Notes: a model not told the origin generated them from the letters alone. Positions 23,467-32,834 are shown, numbered from the stretch's first letter. The stretch is DNA of 64,000 bases from Sanguibacter gelidistatuariae (GCF_900096585.1 NZ_FMYH01000005.1:124001-188000); one strand, 5' to 3'. Numbers and translations: made by a program.

Positions 23467-24060
23467 ATGAAGACCCGACTTCTCCTCGCCCTTGCCGTCG
23501 CCGTGTCCGTCCCCCTCGCGGGGTGTGCGACGACCGACGGTGCATCCCTGTCGCCGGATTCCTCGACGACCGCCCAGGACGCCCCCGCCCTGCTCGCGGA
23601 CTTCGACCTCACTGGCATGGACGCGCGCGAGGCCATCGAGCACCTGGACCCTCTCGGCGGTTCCGAGCGCCCGTCAGCCCTCATGGCCTCGATCCGGGCG
23701 GACGAGCTGCTGCTGTCGGCTGATGGGCGCGAGACGACGCTCGACATGCCGACCGACGGGTTCTACGTCTCGATCGCGCCGTATGTCGACCAGACGCACG
23801 ACTGCTTCTTCCACTCCCTGACGACCTGCCAGGGGGAGCTGGCCGGGGCGGACCTGCAGATCACGGTCACCGACGATGCGACCGGTCAGACGCTCATCGA
23901 CGAGCAGAAGACGACCTACGACAATGGCTTCGTCGGTCTGTGGCTGCCCCGGGACATGACGGGGACCCTCACGGTCACCCACGACGGGAAGTCCGTCGAG
24001 TCCCCGATCAGCACGAACGCCGACAGCGCCACCTGCCTGACGACGCTCAAGCTCGTCTGA
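23467..24060 (+). CDS. cueP: CueP-family metal-binding lipoprotein
   Basis: A 197-residue exported lipoprotein (signal peptide with lipobox PLAGC, Cys20). The body has the CueP hallmark HDCFFHSLTTCQGEL near residue 120 (two Cys and a His), which in Salmonella CueP binds periplasmic copper and supplies it to SodC. Start ATG 23467 is preferred to ATG 23458 because GGAGAGG ends directly before the latter, leaving correct spacing only for the former. It overlaps the opposing ABC ATPase gene by 14 nt at the 3' ends. Confidence 0.85.
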   Translation: MKTRLLLALAVAVSVPLAGCATTDGASLSPDSSTTAQDAPALLADFDLTGMDAREAIEHLDPLGGSERPSALMASIRADELLLSADGRETTLDMPTDGFYVSIAPYVDQTHDCFFHSLTTCQGELAGADLQITVTDDATGQTLIDEQKTTYDNGFVGLWLPRDMTGTLTVTHDGKSVESPISTNADSATCLTTLKLV

Positions 24061-25633
24061 GGGCTGGTCCCGCACTCCGCCGCGCCGCGAGCAGCTCCCG
24101 CGTGAAGGGATGCTGCGGCTCGGCGAACACCTCCTCGACCGGCCCGCGTTCGACGACCCGCCCCTCGCGCATGACCAGGACCGTGTCGCAGACCCGGCGC
24201 ACGACCGCGAGGTCGTGGGAGACAAAGACCATCGAGAGGGCCCGGCTGCGCTGCAGGCCGACAAGCAGGTCGAGGATCTCCGCCTGGACGGTCACATCGA
24301 GGGCGGAGACCGGTTCGTCGCACACGAGCACATCGGGTTCCAGGGCCAGCGCGCGGGCGATCGCGAGTCGTTGCCGCTGACCGCCCGACAGGCTCCGGGG
24401 GCGGCGACCGAGCACCGAGTGAGGCAGGCGGACAGCGTCGAGGAGCTCAGCGGGGCTCGACGTCGACCGGCCACGGGCCAGCGCCTCGCGCAGGATCCTC
24501 CCGGCGGTGAACCGGGGGTCGAAGGAGGCGAGTGGGTCCTGCGGGACGAGCTGGACCTGGTGGCGGCGTCCCAGACGGCCCCGATGGGTCGCTCCGCTCC
24601 ACGGCTCCCCGTCGAGGGTGATGTCACCGGCGTCGGGCAGGTCGGCGGCGAGCAGGAGGCGCGCGAGCGTCGTCTTGCCCGAGCCGGACTCCCCGACCAG
24701 GCCGAGCACCTCGCCGCGGCGCAGGTCGAGATCGACGTTGTCGACCGCCCGGACGTGGCCCCCGCCCGGGGTGGGGAACGTCCGGGACACCCCACGGGCG
24801 GACAGCATGACCGGTCCCAAAGCGGGCGCGGGTCCGGGCTTGGGTCCGTGCGGCACGGCGTCCACGAGTCGGCGGGTCGTGGGGTGCTCGGGCGCCATGA
24901 GCACCCGCGCGATGGGGCCGTGCTCGACGACGGCGCCGTCGTCGAGCACCACGACGCGGTCGGCGATCTGCGCGACGGCCGCGAGGTCGTGGCTGATCAG
25001 GAGCAGCGCTGTCCCGGCGTCACGCAGGGCGGCCAGGGTGTCCAGGACGCGCGCGGCGACGGTCGCGTCGAGGGCCGTCGTCGGCTCGTCGAGGACGAGC
25101 AGGGGCGGCGCGGCGACGAGCGCCGACGCGATGAGGGCGCGCTGGCGCATGCCGCCGGAGAGCTGGCCCGGGCGCTGGACGAAGCGCAGCTCGGGGGAGT
25201 CCAGGCCCGCGGCCTCCAGGGCGCGCAGGACGCGCTCGCGGCGCTGCGCCCGTGGGACCTTGCGCAGCGCTAGGGTCTCGCCGACCTCGGCGCCGATCGT
25301 GCGCAGCGGGTCGAGCGAGGCGAGCGCGTCCTGCAGCACGAGCCCGACGCCCGCGCCCCGCAGTGCCCGCCAGCCGCGGGCCGAGAGGCGGCGGGTGTCC
25401 GTCCTGCCCACGGTGAAGCGGTCGGCGCTCACCAGGGCGGTGCTGCCGCCCTCGGAGGCGAGGCCGAGCACGGACCGCACGAGGACCGACTTTCCCGACC
25501 CGGACTCCCCGACGACGGCGACGCACTCGCCCGGCGCGACGGTCAGGTCGACGCCACGCAGCACCTCGCCGACACCGGCGAAGGAGACGCGCAGGCCGCG
25601 GATGTCGAGGGCAAGAGTCTCGTCGATGCTCAT
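24047..25633 (-). CDS. Dipeptide/nickel-type ABC transporter, fused double ATPase
   Basis: A 528-residue protein with two complete ABC cassettes, equivalent to DppD and DppF joined. Cassette 1: Walker A GESGSGKSVL, signature LSGGMRQRALIA, Walker B LLVLDEPTTALD. Cassette 2: Walker A GESGSGKTTL, signature LSGGQRQRLAIA, Walker B VLVCDEPVSALD. The short linker near residue 260 is Pro-rich. ATG 25633 overlaps the permease stop (ATGA). Last gene of a four-gene importer operon; it energises uptake of peptides or similar ligands. Confidence 0.93.
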   Translation of the reverse strand: MSIDETLALDIRGLRVSFAGVGEVLRGVDLTVAPGECVAVVGESGSGKSVLVRSVLGLASEGGSTALVSADRFTVGRTDTRRLSARGWRALRGAGVGLVLQDALASLDPLRTIGAEVGETLALRKVPRAQRRERVLRALEAAGLDSPELRFVQRPGQLSGGMRQRALIASALVAAPPLLVLDEPTTALDATVAARVLDTLAALRDAGTALLLISHDLAAVAQIADRVVVLDDGAVVEHGPIARVLMAPEHPTTRRLVDAVPHGPKPGPAPALGPVMLSARGVSRTFPTPGGGHVRAVDNVDLDLRRGEVLGLVGESGSGKTTLARLLLAADLPDAGDITLDGEPWSGATHRGRLGRRHQVQLVPQDPLASFDPRFTAGRILREALARGRSTSSPAELLDAVRLPHSVLGRRPRSLSGGQRQRLAIARALALEPDVLVCDEPVSALDVTVQAEILDLLVGLQRSRALSMVFVSHDLAVVRRVCDTVLVMREGRVVERGPVEEVFAEPQHPFTRELLAARRSAGPALRRA

Positions 25634-26460
25634 GCGGCAGCCACCCGTCCGAGCCGCCGGCCGAGGACCGTGAGCGCCGCGGCCGTGAGCGTGATCGCCA
25701 GGCCGGGGGCGAGCGTGAGCCACCACGCCCGGACCAGGTAGACGCGGCCGCCGTTGACCATCGCCCCCCACTCGGGCGACGGCGGGAGCGCGCCAAGACC
25801 GAGGAAGCTCAGCGCCGAGACCCACACGATCGCCTGCCCGACGCCGAGGGTCGCGATCGCGACGAGTGGCCAGAGCGTGTTCGGGGCGACATGCCGACCA
25901 AAGACGAGGAGCGCGGGTTGGCCCTCGAGGCGCGCTGCCTCGACGTACGCGCTGCCGGCCACGGAACGGACCTGCGACCGCAGGATGCGCGCGTACCCCG
26001 GCGCGGTCGCCAGGCCGACCGCGATGAGCGTCGGCGTGACCCCTTTGCCCATGACCGCCACGAGCAGGAGCGCGAGCACGAGCGAGGGCAGGGCGAAGAG
26101 CACCTCGATCACGCGGCTCAGCGCTGCATCAAGACGTCGAGGCCCGAGGCCGGCGAGCAGCCCGATGACGAGGGCGAGGCCGACGCCGATGGCCGTCGCC
26201 GCCGCGCCGATGCCCAGCGACTGGCGCGTCCCGTGGACCACCCGCGTGAAGACGTCGCGGCCGGACTCGTCGGTCCCGAACCAGTGTGCGAGGCCGGGGG
26301 CGGTGAAGGCGGCGCGGGGGTCGATCGCGTCGGGGTCGCCCGGTGCAAACAGGGTGGGCCACACGGCCGCCACGACCATGAGGAGGATGAACACGAGGGC
26401 GAAGGCCCCGGTGACTCCGAGTGCGCGCAGGCGCGCAGGGCGGGTGGTGGTCGCGGTCAT
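25630..26460 (-). CDS. ABC transporter permease, DppC type
   Basis: A 276-residue inner-membrane permease with six hydrophobic segments. The N-terminal FGTDESGRDVFTRVVHGTRQSL motif is the hallmark of DppC/OppC permeases, and the EAA loop (YVEAARLEGQPALLVFGRHVAPN) contacts the ATPase. Start ATG 26460 overlaps the upstream permease stop by 4 nt. It forms the channel with the gene at 26457-27449. Confidence 0.93.
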   Translation of the reverse strand: MTATTTRPARLRALGVTGAFALVFILLMVVAAVWPTLFAPGDPDAIDPRAAFTAPGLAHWFGTDESGRDVFTRVVHGTRQSLGIGAAATAIGVGLALVIGLLAGLGPRRLDAALSRVIEVLFALPSLVLALLLVAVMGKGVTPTLIAVGLATAPGYARILRSQVRSVAGSAYVEAARLEGQPALLVFGRHVAPNTLWPLVAIATLGVGQAIVWVSALSFLGLGALPPSPEWGAMVNGGRVYLVRAWWLTLAPGLAITLTAAALTVLGRRLGRVAAA

Positions 26461-27449
26461 ACGATCGCCGCCTCGGCGCGGAGGGTTCGGTCGGTGGCGC
26501 GGTCCGCGCCGCGCGGACGCGGATCGACGAGGCGTTCCACGCCGTCGGCCATCGTCGTGACGACCGTGTAGGTGAGGGCGACGACGAGGACGGATCCGAC
26601 GACGACGGGCACGTCGCGCGTGCTCGTCGCGTCCAGCAGCAACCGGCCCAGCCCCGGGCGACCGAAGAGCGACTCGACGACGACGGCACCGCTGAGCAGC
26701 GAGCCGAAGGACCACCCGGACAGCGAGATCGCCGGGAGCGCCGCGTGGCGCAGGGAGTGTCGCCACAGGATGCGCGACTCGGACGCACCGCGGGCACGGG
26801 CCGTCGTCGCGAAGGGCGAGGCCGCAGCCTCGTCGAGGCCGTCGCGCATCACCTGCCCGAGGAAGCCGGCTGTCGGTATCGCCAGGGTGACTACGGGCAG
26901 CACCAGGCCGGCCGGCGACGCTCCGACGCTCGTGGCCGGGAACCAGCCGAGCGTGGAGGAGAAGACCAGGATGAGGACGGCGCCGAGCCAGAAGTGCGGC
27001 ATGACCGTCGCCGTGACCTCACCGGCCTGCACCAACCCCGAGACGACCCGGCCCAGCACGCCCTGCGCGCGGGTTGCCAGGGTCGCGACCGACAGGGCGA
27101 TCACCCAGGCGAGCGCGAGGGCGCAGACCGCGAGGAGCATGGTCGAGCCCAGCTGGGCGCCGATGAGCTCGGCGACCGGCTGCTTGCGGGCATAGGAGTC
27201 GCCGAGCTGGAATGTGAGGATCCGCCGCATCTGCACGAGGTACTGCACGATCAGCGGCCGGTCCAGGCCGTAGTCGGACCGCGCCTGGGCGACTGCATCC
27301 TCGCCGGCCTGCGAGCCGGGGCCGCCGAGGATCGCCTCGGTCGGGTCTCCGCCCGCGGCGCGCAGGGCGAAGAACACGACCGTCGTGACGACCCAGGCGA
27401 CGAGGGCCGCGGCTCCAAGCCGACCGGCGGCCCAGCGGAAGATGCTCAT
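26457..27449 (-). CDS. ABC transporter permease, DppB type
   Basis: A 330-residue permease with about six membrane segments. It opens with the typical FRWAAGRLGAAALVAWVVTTVVF helix; DYGLDRPLIVQYLVQ and GDSYARKQPV are DppB/NikB family features, and FATTARARGASESRILWRHSLRHA is the EAA loop. The start at 27449 lies 29 nt after the binding-protein stop. Together with the DppC-like gene it forms the translocation pore. Confidence 0.93.
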   Translation of the reverse strand: MSIFRWAAGRLGAAALVAWVVTTVVFFALRAAGGDPTEAILGGPGSQAGEDAVAQARSDYGLDRPLIVQYLVQMRRILTFQLGDSYARKQPVAELIGAQLGSTMLLAVCALALAWVIALSVATLATRAQGVLGRVVSGLVQAGEVTATVMPHFWLGAVLILVFSSTLGWFPATSVGASPAGLVLPVVTLAIPTAGFLGQVMRDGLDEAAASPFATTARARGASESRILWRHSLRHAALPAISLSGWSFGSLLSGAVVVESLFGRPGLGRLLLDATSTRDVPVVVGSVLVVALTYTVVTTMADGVERLVDPRPRGADRATDRTLRAEAAIV

Positions 27450-27478
27450 ACGGCGATGCTCATGGGGCCTGGTCGGTC

Positions 27479-29143
27479 CTAGAAGGCGAGACGGGTGTCG
27501 AGGAAGGTCGGGGTAGAGACCGTGTGCAGGGTCCGGGTCCCGGTCGCGCCGCGGACCAGGAAGTGGTTCTGCTGGTCATAGAGCGGCAGGATGTAGAAGC
27601 CGTCGAGGACGGTCTGCTGGGCCTGGGCATAGAGCTCGGCGCGCTCAGTCTGGTCGGTGGTTGCAGCTGCGCGGTCGAGGACGTCGTCCAGGTCCGGGTC
27701 GGCGATCTTCGCGTGGTTGGCGAAGTACCCGCTCGGGGCGGGCGTGATGCCGCTCGAGTGGTAGAGGATGCGCAGCACGTCTGGGCCGACCTTCGTGTAC
27801 GGGGCGCTGACGATCTCATATTCGTTCGCGGCGAGGGCGCCGTACCAGCCGCTCAGGTCGAGCGGGGTGATGATCACCTCGAAGCCGACGCCGCGCGCGT
27901 TGGCCTGGATCTGCTCGAAGAGCGACTGCTCTGCGGCGACGGACTGGTTGGTGCTCACCGGGAAGCGCAGCGTCAGGCGCTGGCCGTCCTTGGTGCGGTA
28001 TCCGTCGCCGTCGCGCCCGGTCCAGCCGGCCGCGTCGAGGAGGGCGTTCGCGGCGTCGGCGTCGGTCCCGAAGAGCGAGTCGTCCGAGGTGGCGAGCGGT
28101 TCGCTGCTCGAGAGCGGGGAGTAGGAGCGTGCGACCGTACCTGCATAGAGGGTCTCGATGCCGGGGTCGACGTCGGCCGCGCGGACGAAGGCCTCGCGGA
28201 CGCGGATGTCGTCGAAAGGCGCCTGGCCGGAGTTGAGCTCGATGCGGTTGACCGAGCCGGGGCGGGGCGCGTCGACGTCGGTGATGTCGCCGCCGGCGCG
28301 GGCGGCCGCGATCGCGTCGGGCTGGGGGTTGTCGATGACCTGGACCTCGCCGGACTGGAGCGCGGCGTAGCGCGTCGCGGCGTCGGGGATGAAGCGCCAG
28401 ACGATGCGGTCCAGGTAGGCCACGCCGGCGTGCTTGGCCTCAGGTGCCACGGTCGTGTAGCCGTCGTTGCGGACGAGGTCGACCTGCTGCTGGGGCGTCC
28501 AGCTCTCGACGACGAACGGCCCGGTGCCCACCGGTGCTTGGCAGTTGGCGTCCGTGCCCCGGGCGATCCCGGTCGGGGACTCGATCGCGGTCCACTGCTG
28601 GCTGAGCGACTCGAGCAGGGCCGAGTCCGGCTCGCTCAGGTGGAAGCGCGCGTGGGTCGCGTCGACGACCTCGACGCCGGTGACCTTCGCAAGCGCGAGG
28701 TAGCCGGTCGAGGACCCGGTCGCGGGATCCTGGAGGTGGGCGACGTTCACCTTGACGGCCTCGGCGTCGAAGGGGGTCCCGTCGGTGAAGGTCACGTCGT
28801 CGGCGAGGGTGAAGTCCCAGGTGAGCGCGTCGTCGCTGACGTTCCAGCTCACGGCGAGCCAGGGCAGGATCTCACCGTCGGCGTCGCGCCCCACGAGGGG
28901 CTCGAGCACCTGGGTGGTGAGCAGCGCCTGCGGGTAGTTGCCGCCGACATGCGGGTCGAGGCAGCTGGGCTCGGCGTCGCCGGTCGCGTAGACGAGCGTG
29001 CCGCCGTCCTGCGGTGCGCCGCTCGCTACGGAGGTGTCGTTGCTGCACGAGGCGAGCACGAGGACGGCGGGGACGAGCGCGGCGACTACGGCGCGGCGCC
29101 GGGTGGTCGCGCGCGCAGTGGTGGCGCGTCGGGCGGCGAGCAT
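27479..29143 (-). CDS. ABC transporter substrate-binding lipoprotein (SBP_bac_5)
   Basis: A 554-residue extracytoplasmic binding protein. The lipoprotein signal has lipobox VLASC (Cys33); family 5 features follow: LVYATGDAEPSCLDPH, WNVSDDALTWDFTLADDVTFTDGTPFDAEAVK and IRVREAFVRAADV. ATG 29143 has AGGAG at good spacing; 15 upstream in-frame codons are in the promoter. First gene of the importer operon, divergent from a TetR gene with a shared operator. Ligand not assignable: peptide, nickel or opine types share this family. Confidence 0.92.
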   Translation of the reverse strand: MLAARRATTARATTRRRAVVAALVPAVLVLASCSNDTSVASGAPQDGGTLVYATGDAEPSCLDPHVGGNYPQALLTTQVLEPLVGRDADGEILPWLAVSWNVSDDALTWDFTLADDVTFTDGTPFDAEAVKVNVAHLQDPATGSSTGYLALAKVTGVEVVDATHARFHLSEPDSALLESLSQQWTAIESPTGIARGTDANCQAPVGTGPFVVESWTPQQQVDLVRNDGYTTVAPEAKHAGVAYLDRIVWRFIPDAATRYAALQSGEVQVIDNPQPDAIAAARAGGDITDVDAPRPGSVNRIELNSGQAPFDDIRVREAFVRAADVDPGIETLYAGTVARSYSPLSSSEPLATSDDSLFGTDADAANALLDAAGWTGRDGDGYRTKDGQRLTLRFPVSTNQSVAAEQSLFEQIQANARGVGFEVIITPLDLSGWYGALAANEYEIVSAPYTKVGPDVLRILYHSSGITPAPSGYFANHAKIADPDLDDVLDRAAATTDQTERAELYAQAQQTVLDGFYILPLYDQQNHFLVRGATGTRTLHTVSTPTFLDTRLAF

Positions 29144-29167
29144 GGTTCTCCTGGTGGGTTCGCACAG

Positions 29168-29188
29168 TTGTTGGACTGCGTCCCACAA
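29168..29188. promoter_or_regulatory. Candidate TetR operator in the importer/tetR intergenic region
   Basis: Arms TTGTTGGAC (29168-29176) and GTCCCACAA (29180-29188) pair at 8 of 9 positions around a 3-bp centre. The site sits between the divergent importer operon and tetR. Downstream, TACCAT (29214-29219) lies 6 nt before the tetR ATG and fits a leaderless promoter. Also note the repeated AGGTGTC at about 29190 and 29208. Confidence 0.6.
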
Positions 29189-29225
29189 TAGGTGTCCCGA
29201 GCAGTGAGGTGTCTACCATCAGGTC

Positions 29226-29822
29226 ATGAGCCAACCGCCTCCGACGACCCGCACAGCCGGGCGCCCGCGCGCGTCTTCCCGCGAGATCCTTGAAGAAGCG
29301 GCCGGTGAGCTCTTCCTCGAGCGCGGATATGCGGCCACCTCCGTGGCGGACATCACAGCGCGGGCCGGTGTGAGTCGCAACACCTTCTTCAACTACTTCG
29401 CCGCGAAGAGCGACCTGTTGTGGTCCGCCTTTGACGCGGGCGTCGCCGGGCTCGAGGCATTGCTCCACGAGTCGATGGCCGACGACGCGGTCGGGGCGAA
29501 GGTCCGCGCGGCACTGCGGTCGGTCGCGTCCGCGCTCCCGCCCGGCAACGTCGCGCTCGCCTTCATCAACGCCGAGCCGATGGGGCTCACTGACGAGCTC
29601 CGACGCGCGGCAGCCCTCCGTGGGAGCGACGTCGGGGTGGTCGTGGCGCGCTTCGCCGTCGCGAACGGGGTCGAGCCGTTGCACGCCGAGGTTGCCGGGG
29701 CCGCCTACGCCGGGGCGCTCGTCGCCGCAGTCGGGGCGTGGTCACGCGCGGGGGCCACGCGAACGTCGCTGCTCGACGTGCTCGACGCCGCGCTGGTTCC
29801 GATCTACGACGCGCTGCCCTGA
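29226..29822 (+). CDS. TetR/AcrR-family regulator
   Basis: A 198-residue TetR protein. The N-terminal HTH is complete: ILEEAAGELFLERGYAATSVADITARAGVSRNTFFNYFAAKSDLL. The C-terminal half is a generic ligand domain. ATG 29226 follows a -10-like TACCAT by 6 nt. Divergent from the ABC importer, so probably its repressor; the imported ligand or a product is the likely effector (inference). Confidence 0.9.
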   Translation: MSQPPPTTRTAGRPRASSREILEEAAGELFLERGYAATSVADITARAGVSRNTFFNYFAAKSDLLWSAFDAGVAGLEALLHESMADDAVGAKVRAALRSVASALPPGNVALAFINAEPMGLTDELRRAAALRGSDVGVVVARFAVANGVEPLHAEVAGAAYAGALVAAVGAWSRAGATRTSLLDVLDAALVPIYDALP

Positions 29823-29878
29823 CAGTGCCTGACTGTGCCGGGCCCCTGCCTCCCCCGTGGACGCGTGATGATGGTCGG

Positions 29879-30445
29879 ATGAGCGCGAGCGAGACCAGCC
29901 CCGACAGCACTGCCAGCCCCGACAGCGACCTGGTCATCACCGGTGTCCGCGAAGCCCTCGACCAAGCCATTCGCCGTCTGGCTGCCGCGGGCGCCCGGGA
30001 CGAGGCGCTCGCGGAGTACGTCGACGGGCGCAAGCTCCTGGGCTTGACCCGGCCCCCGGTCCTGCGGCCGGTCGCCCGGGCCTGGCGGCTCGGGGCGCTC
30101 ATGCTCGGACGGGACGGGACCCTGTACGCGACCGGCGCGATCGTGCGGGCCCACGAGGCGGGCGTGCGCAACTATCAGTCGCAGTCGGCCGAAGACCGCC
30201 GCGATCTGCGTGCCGCGGCCCTGCGCGGGAAGTTCGCACCGGGGGAGACCGTCAACCACGCGTGGTCCGTGCTCGACCTGACCATGCCCGGCCTGCAGGC
30301 GGGTGCCGGGCCGGTGTTTCTCGCGCCGGACGGGACAGTCAGGGTGCGGTGGAATGCCGCCCTCGGTGACGGCGCGTCCCGCGAGCTTGTGGCCTACGTC
30401 GACGAACGGGTCGGCCTGCTCGTCGATCCGCTCGACATCCCCTGA
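29879..30445 (+). CDS. Conserved hypothetical protein
   Basis: A 188-residue soluble protein: a Ser/Asp/Thr-rich start (SASETSPDSTASPDSD), then a helical region (REALDQAIRRLAAAGARDEALAEYVDGRKLLGL) and a mixed domain with RPVARAWRLGALMLGRDGTLYATGAIVRAHE and NYQSQSAEDRRDLRAAALRGKF. ATG 29879. No known catalytic motif recognised. Separated from tetR by 56 bp, it may be co-transcribed. Function unknown. Confidence 0.7.
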   Translation: MSASETSPDSTASPDSDLVITGVREALDQAIRRLAAAGARDEALAEYVDGRKLLGLTRPPVLRPVARAWRLGALMLGRDGTLYATGAIVRAHEAGVRNYQSQSAEDRRDLRAAALRGKFAPGETVNHAWSVLDLTMPGLQAGAGPVFLAPDGTVRVRWNAALGDGASRELVAYVDERVGLLVDPLDIP

Positions 30446-30467
30446 CCAGGAGTCGAGGGGCCGTCGG

Positions 30468-30998
30468 CTACGAGCTCGCCTTCACGTCCTCGACCGCGCC
30501 GGAGACGGCGTCCGCTCCGGCGATCGCTTCGATGGCAGCCCGGACGTCGCCCGCTCCGCCTTCGCCTCCACACGTCCCCGCCTCGGATCTGATGCGCTGC
30601 CCGTCGACCTCCAGGTCCAGGCGTGCGCTGGCCCCGCCGTCACAGCCACCGGTGTCGTCGTCGCCGGCGAGCAGGCCCGACTCGTCGAGGATCGTCAGGG
30701 CGCCGGGCAGGTCGATCGGCACACCAGAGACGTGACCCACCTCGTCGTCGTACCCATACCAGGTCAGGGTGAACTCATCCGCGGTGACCTCAAGGTCGAG
30801 CTCGTAGTGCCCGGGCGGGGGGAGCGAGCCGTTGGCGAACGTGAGGGTCCCCGTCATCGTTCCGGTCGTCGCCGAGGACGACTCGCTCGGGGTCGGGGAT
30901 GGGGTCGGGGACGGGGCGGGGGCAGCCGTGCACGCGGTCGTCACCAGGAGGCAGGTGGCCGCGATGACCGCAGCGAGCGGGAGTCGGGATGTGGGCAC
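30468..30998 (-). CDS. Putative lipoprotein of unknown function
   Basis: A 176-residue exported protein with lipobox VTTAC (Cys23), a Pro/Thr/Ser linker ([15 protein letters not shown]) and a beta-rich body containing two cysteines in DTGGCDGG and AGTCGGEGG that could pair. Start GTG 30998 has GGAAGGA upstream. No family recognised. Confidence 0.72.
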   Translation of the reverse strand: MPTSRLPLAAVIAATCLLVTTACTAAPAPSPTPSPTPSESSSATTGTMTGTLTFANGSLPPPGHYELDLEVTADEFTLTWYGYDDEVGHVSGVPIDLPGALTILDESGLLAGDDDTGGCDGGASARLDLEVDGQRIRSEAGTCGGEGGAGDVRAAIEAIAGADAVSGAVEDVKASS

Positions 30999-31150
30999 GA
31001 GTGGGTCCTTCCGAGGGGGTCCGTCGGTCGAAGGACATCGTCACGATAGGCGTCATCGGGTGGCCCGGGCCATGGGGTGAACAACCCGGGGAGAACTACC
31101 CAACCGGCCGTCCCACCAGGTCCGACGCGCCCTCGACTACGATGAAGCCC

Positions 31151-31516
31151 GTGACTGACGACCTGATCCCGTTGCCCCCGTGCCCGCAGTGCTCGAGCGA
31201 GTACACCTACGAGATGGGCGCCCTCCTGGTGTGCCCCGAGTGCGCGCACGAGTGGTCCGCCGCCGCGTCTGAAGACGCGGACGCCGAGGGCGGCGCGCGG
31301 GTCATCAAGGACGCGGTGGGCAACGTCCTCGCCGATGGTGACACAGTCACGGTGATCAAAGACCTCAAGGTCAAGGGCAGCGCGACGGCGATCAAGGTGG
31401 GCACGAAGGTCCGCAACATCCGCCTGGTCGACGGTGTGGGTGACCACGACATCGACTGCAAGGTCGACGGCTTCGGGCCTATGCAGCTCAAGTCGTCCGT
31501 CGTGAAGAAGGTCTAG
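31151..31516 (+). CDS. yjdM: YjdM/PhnA family zinc-ribbon protein
   Basis: A 121-residue PhnA/YjdM-family protein. An N-terminal zinc ribbon has CPQC and CPEC pairs ([29 protein letters not shown]), followed by the [25 protein letters not shown] beta-barrel block typical of the family. Despite the old name it has no proven role in phosphonate use. TACGAT (31138-31143) lies 7 nt before GTG 31151, so this leaderless start is preferred over ATG 31142, which overlaps the -10 box. Confidence 0.88.
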   Translation: MTDDLIPLPPCPQCSSEYTYEMGALLVCPECAHEWSAAASEDADAEGGARVIKDAVGNVLADGDTVTVIKDLKVKGSATAIKVGTKVRNIRLVDGVGDHDIDCKVDGFGPMQLKSSVVKKV

Positions 31517-31595
31517 CGACCCCGTCGCACAACTCGCCCGGGCCGGGCGCGGATATCCAGTGGCAAGTGCCCAGGTGAGGTCTAGTATCTGGGGC

Positions 31596-32003
31596 ATGGT
31601 GCGCTTTCTGATCCGAGCAGTGATCTTCCTCGTCTCAGCGGCCCTCGGGCTGCTCGTCGCCTCGTGGATCTTGGACGACGTCACGGTGAACGCGACCGGC
31701 TTCACGGTCGCCGTGGTGATCTTCGCCGTCGCACAGAGCGTGCTGTCGCCGTTCATCGCGAAGATGACCGCCCGCAACGCCCCGGCCTTCCTCGGCGGAA
31801 TCGGGCTGGTCTCGACCTACGTCGCGCTTCTCATCGCCTCCCTCGTCAGCGACGGGCTGGAGATCACCGGGGTGCAGACCTGGATCCTGGCGACGCTGAT
31901 CGTCTGGCTCGTGACCGCCCTGGCGACCTTGTTCCTGCCGATGATCTTCATCCGCAAGAAGATCGACGCCAAGCGCAAGCCCACCCAGATCCCTCCGATC
32001 TGA
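31596..32003 (+). CDS. Phage-holin-like four-TM membrane protein (DUF360 type)
   Basis: A 135-residue protein with four hydrophobic segments (LIRAVIFLVSAALGLLVASWIL; GFTVAVVIFAVAQSVLSPFI; FLGGIGLVSTYVALLIASLV; WILATLIVWLVTALATLFLPMIFI) and a basic tail KKIDAKRKP. It belongs to the mycobacterial four-TM 'holin' superfamily, which is chromosomal in actinobacteria and not evidence of a prophage. ATG 31596 is preceded at 7 nt by TAGTAT. Function unknown. Confidence 0.8.
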   Translation: MVRFLIRAVIFLVSAALGLLVASWILDDVTVNATGFTVAVVIFAVAQSVLSPFIAKMTARNAPAFLGGIGLVSTYVALLIASLVSDGLEITGVQTWILATLIVWLVTALATLFLPMIFIRKKIDAKRKPTQIPPI

Positions 32004-32075
32004 GACCGCAGCGACTCCTGCGGCGTACCTGCACGCCCACGTTCTCAACCCACCCCGCCACACGAACGGATATTC

Positions 32076-32525
32076 ATGACCACGCATGACGTCTTTGATG
32101 AAGAGCTCGGCCCGATCGAGCTCGTCGCCGTCGAGTTCCCGGGCGGTCAGATCATCGCTGAGGGCTTCCGTCAGCTCGCCGAACTGGTCGACAACGGCCG
32201 GATCAAGATCCTCGACCTGGAGTTCGTGAGCAAGGCCGCCGACGGCACGGTGACCGCGGTCGAGATCGCCGAGCTGGGTACGGTCGACGGGATCGACCTG
32301 GCTTCTTTCGCCGCGGTGTCCTCGGGTCTGCTCGACTCCGGTGACATCGACGCCGTGGGCGCCGAGATCGAGAACGGCAGCCTGGCCGCGATCCTCGTCT
32401 ACGAGGAGCTGTCGCTGCTCGGTGTGCTCGCTGCCTGGAGCACCGCCGGTGCCACCATCCTGACCGAGGCTCACATCGAGCCTGACGACATCCTGGCCGC
32501 GCTCGACGCCGCCGACGAACTGTAG
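32076..32525 (+). CDS. DUF6325-like acidic protein
   Basis: A 149-residue acidic soluble protein: GPIELVAVEFPGGQIIAEGFRQLAELVDNGRIKILDLEFVSKAADG and ENGSLAAILVYEELSLLGVLAAW match a family of short actinobacterial proteins commonly found beside SHOCT-domain genes, as here (16-nt gap). Possibly involved in membrane or stress physiology; no activity known. ATG 32076. Confidence 0.75.
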   Translation: MTTHDVFDEELGPIELVAVEFPGGQIIAEGFRQLAELVDNGRIKILDLEFVSKAADGTVTAVEIAELGTVDGIDLASFAAVSSGLLDSGDIDAVGAEIENGSLAAILVYEELSLLGVLAAWSTAGATILTEAHIEPDDILAALDAADEL

Positions 32526-32540
32526 AGGACGGAAACAGAC

Positions 32541-32834
32541 ATGGGACTTTTCAGGACTGCTGGCCGCGTCGCAGTTGCCAGCTCGGTGCACGGCCGGGTC
32601 CAGGAGCGTCAGCGCGCCGGACGCCAGGCCCAGGCCGCGCCCGTTCAGCCCGCACCCGTCCACGCAGCCCCCGCGCCGGTTGCCGCAGCCCCCGCCCCGG
32701 TCGCCGCTCCGGCGCCGGCCAAGGACATGGACGCGATGATCGCCCAGCTCAAGCAGCTCGGCGAGCTGCGCGACCTCGGCGTGCTCTCCGACGAGGAGTT
32801 CGAGGGCCAGAAGGCCAAGCTTCTCGCGGCCTGA
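32541..32834 (+). CDS. SHOCT-domain protein
   Basis: A 97-residue protein ending in a SHOCT domain (MDAMIAQLKQLGELRDLGVLSDEEFEGQKAKLLAA), a short oligomerisation helix pair. The middle is an Ala/Pro-rich linker of repeated PAPV/APAP units. ATG 32541 with GAGGACGGAAACAG upstream. Partner of the preceding DUF6325-like gene in one transcript. Confidence 0.83.
   Translation: MGLFRTAGRVAVASSVHGRVQERQRAGRQAQAAPVQPAPVHAAPAPVAAAPAPVAAPAPAKDMDAMIAQLKQLGELRDLGVLSDEEFEGQKAKLLAA

Noticed and set aside
31596-32003. Prophage signal from the holin-like protein
   Set aside because: This four-TM family is a regular chromosomal gene in actinobacteria, and no endolysin, capsid, tail or integrase genes are near.
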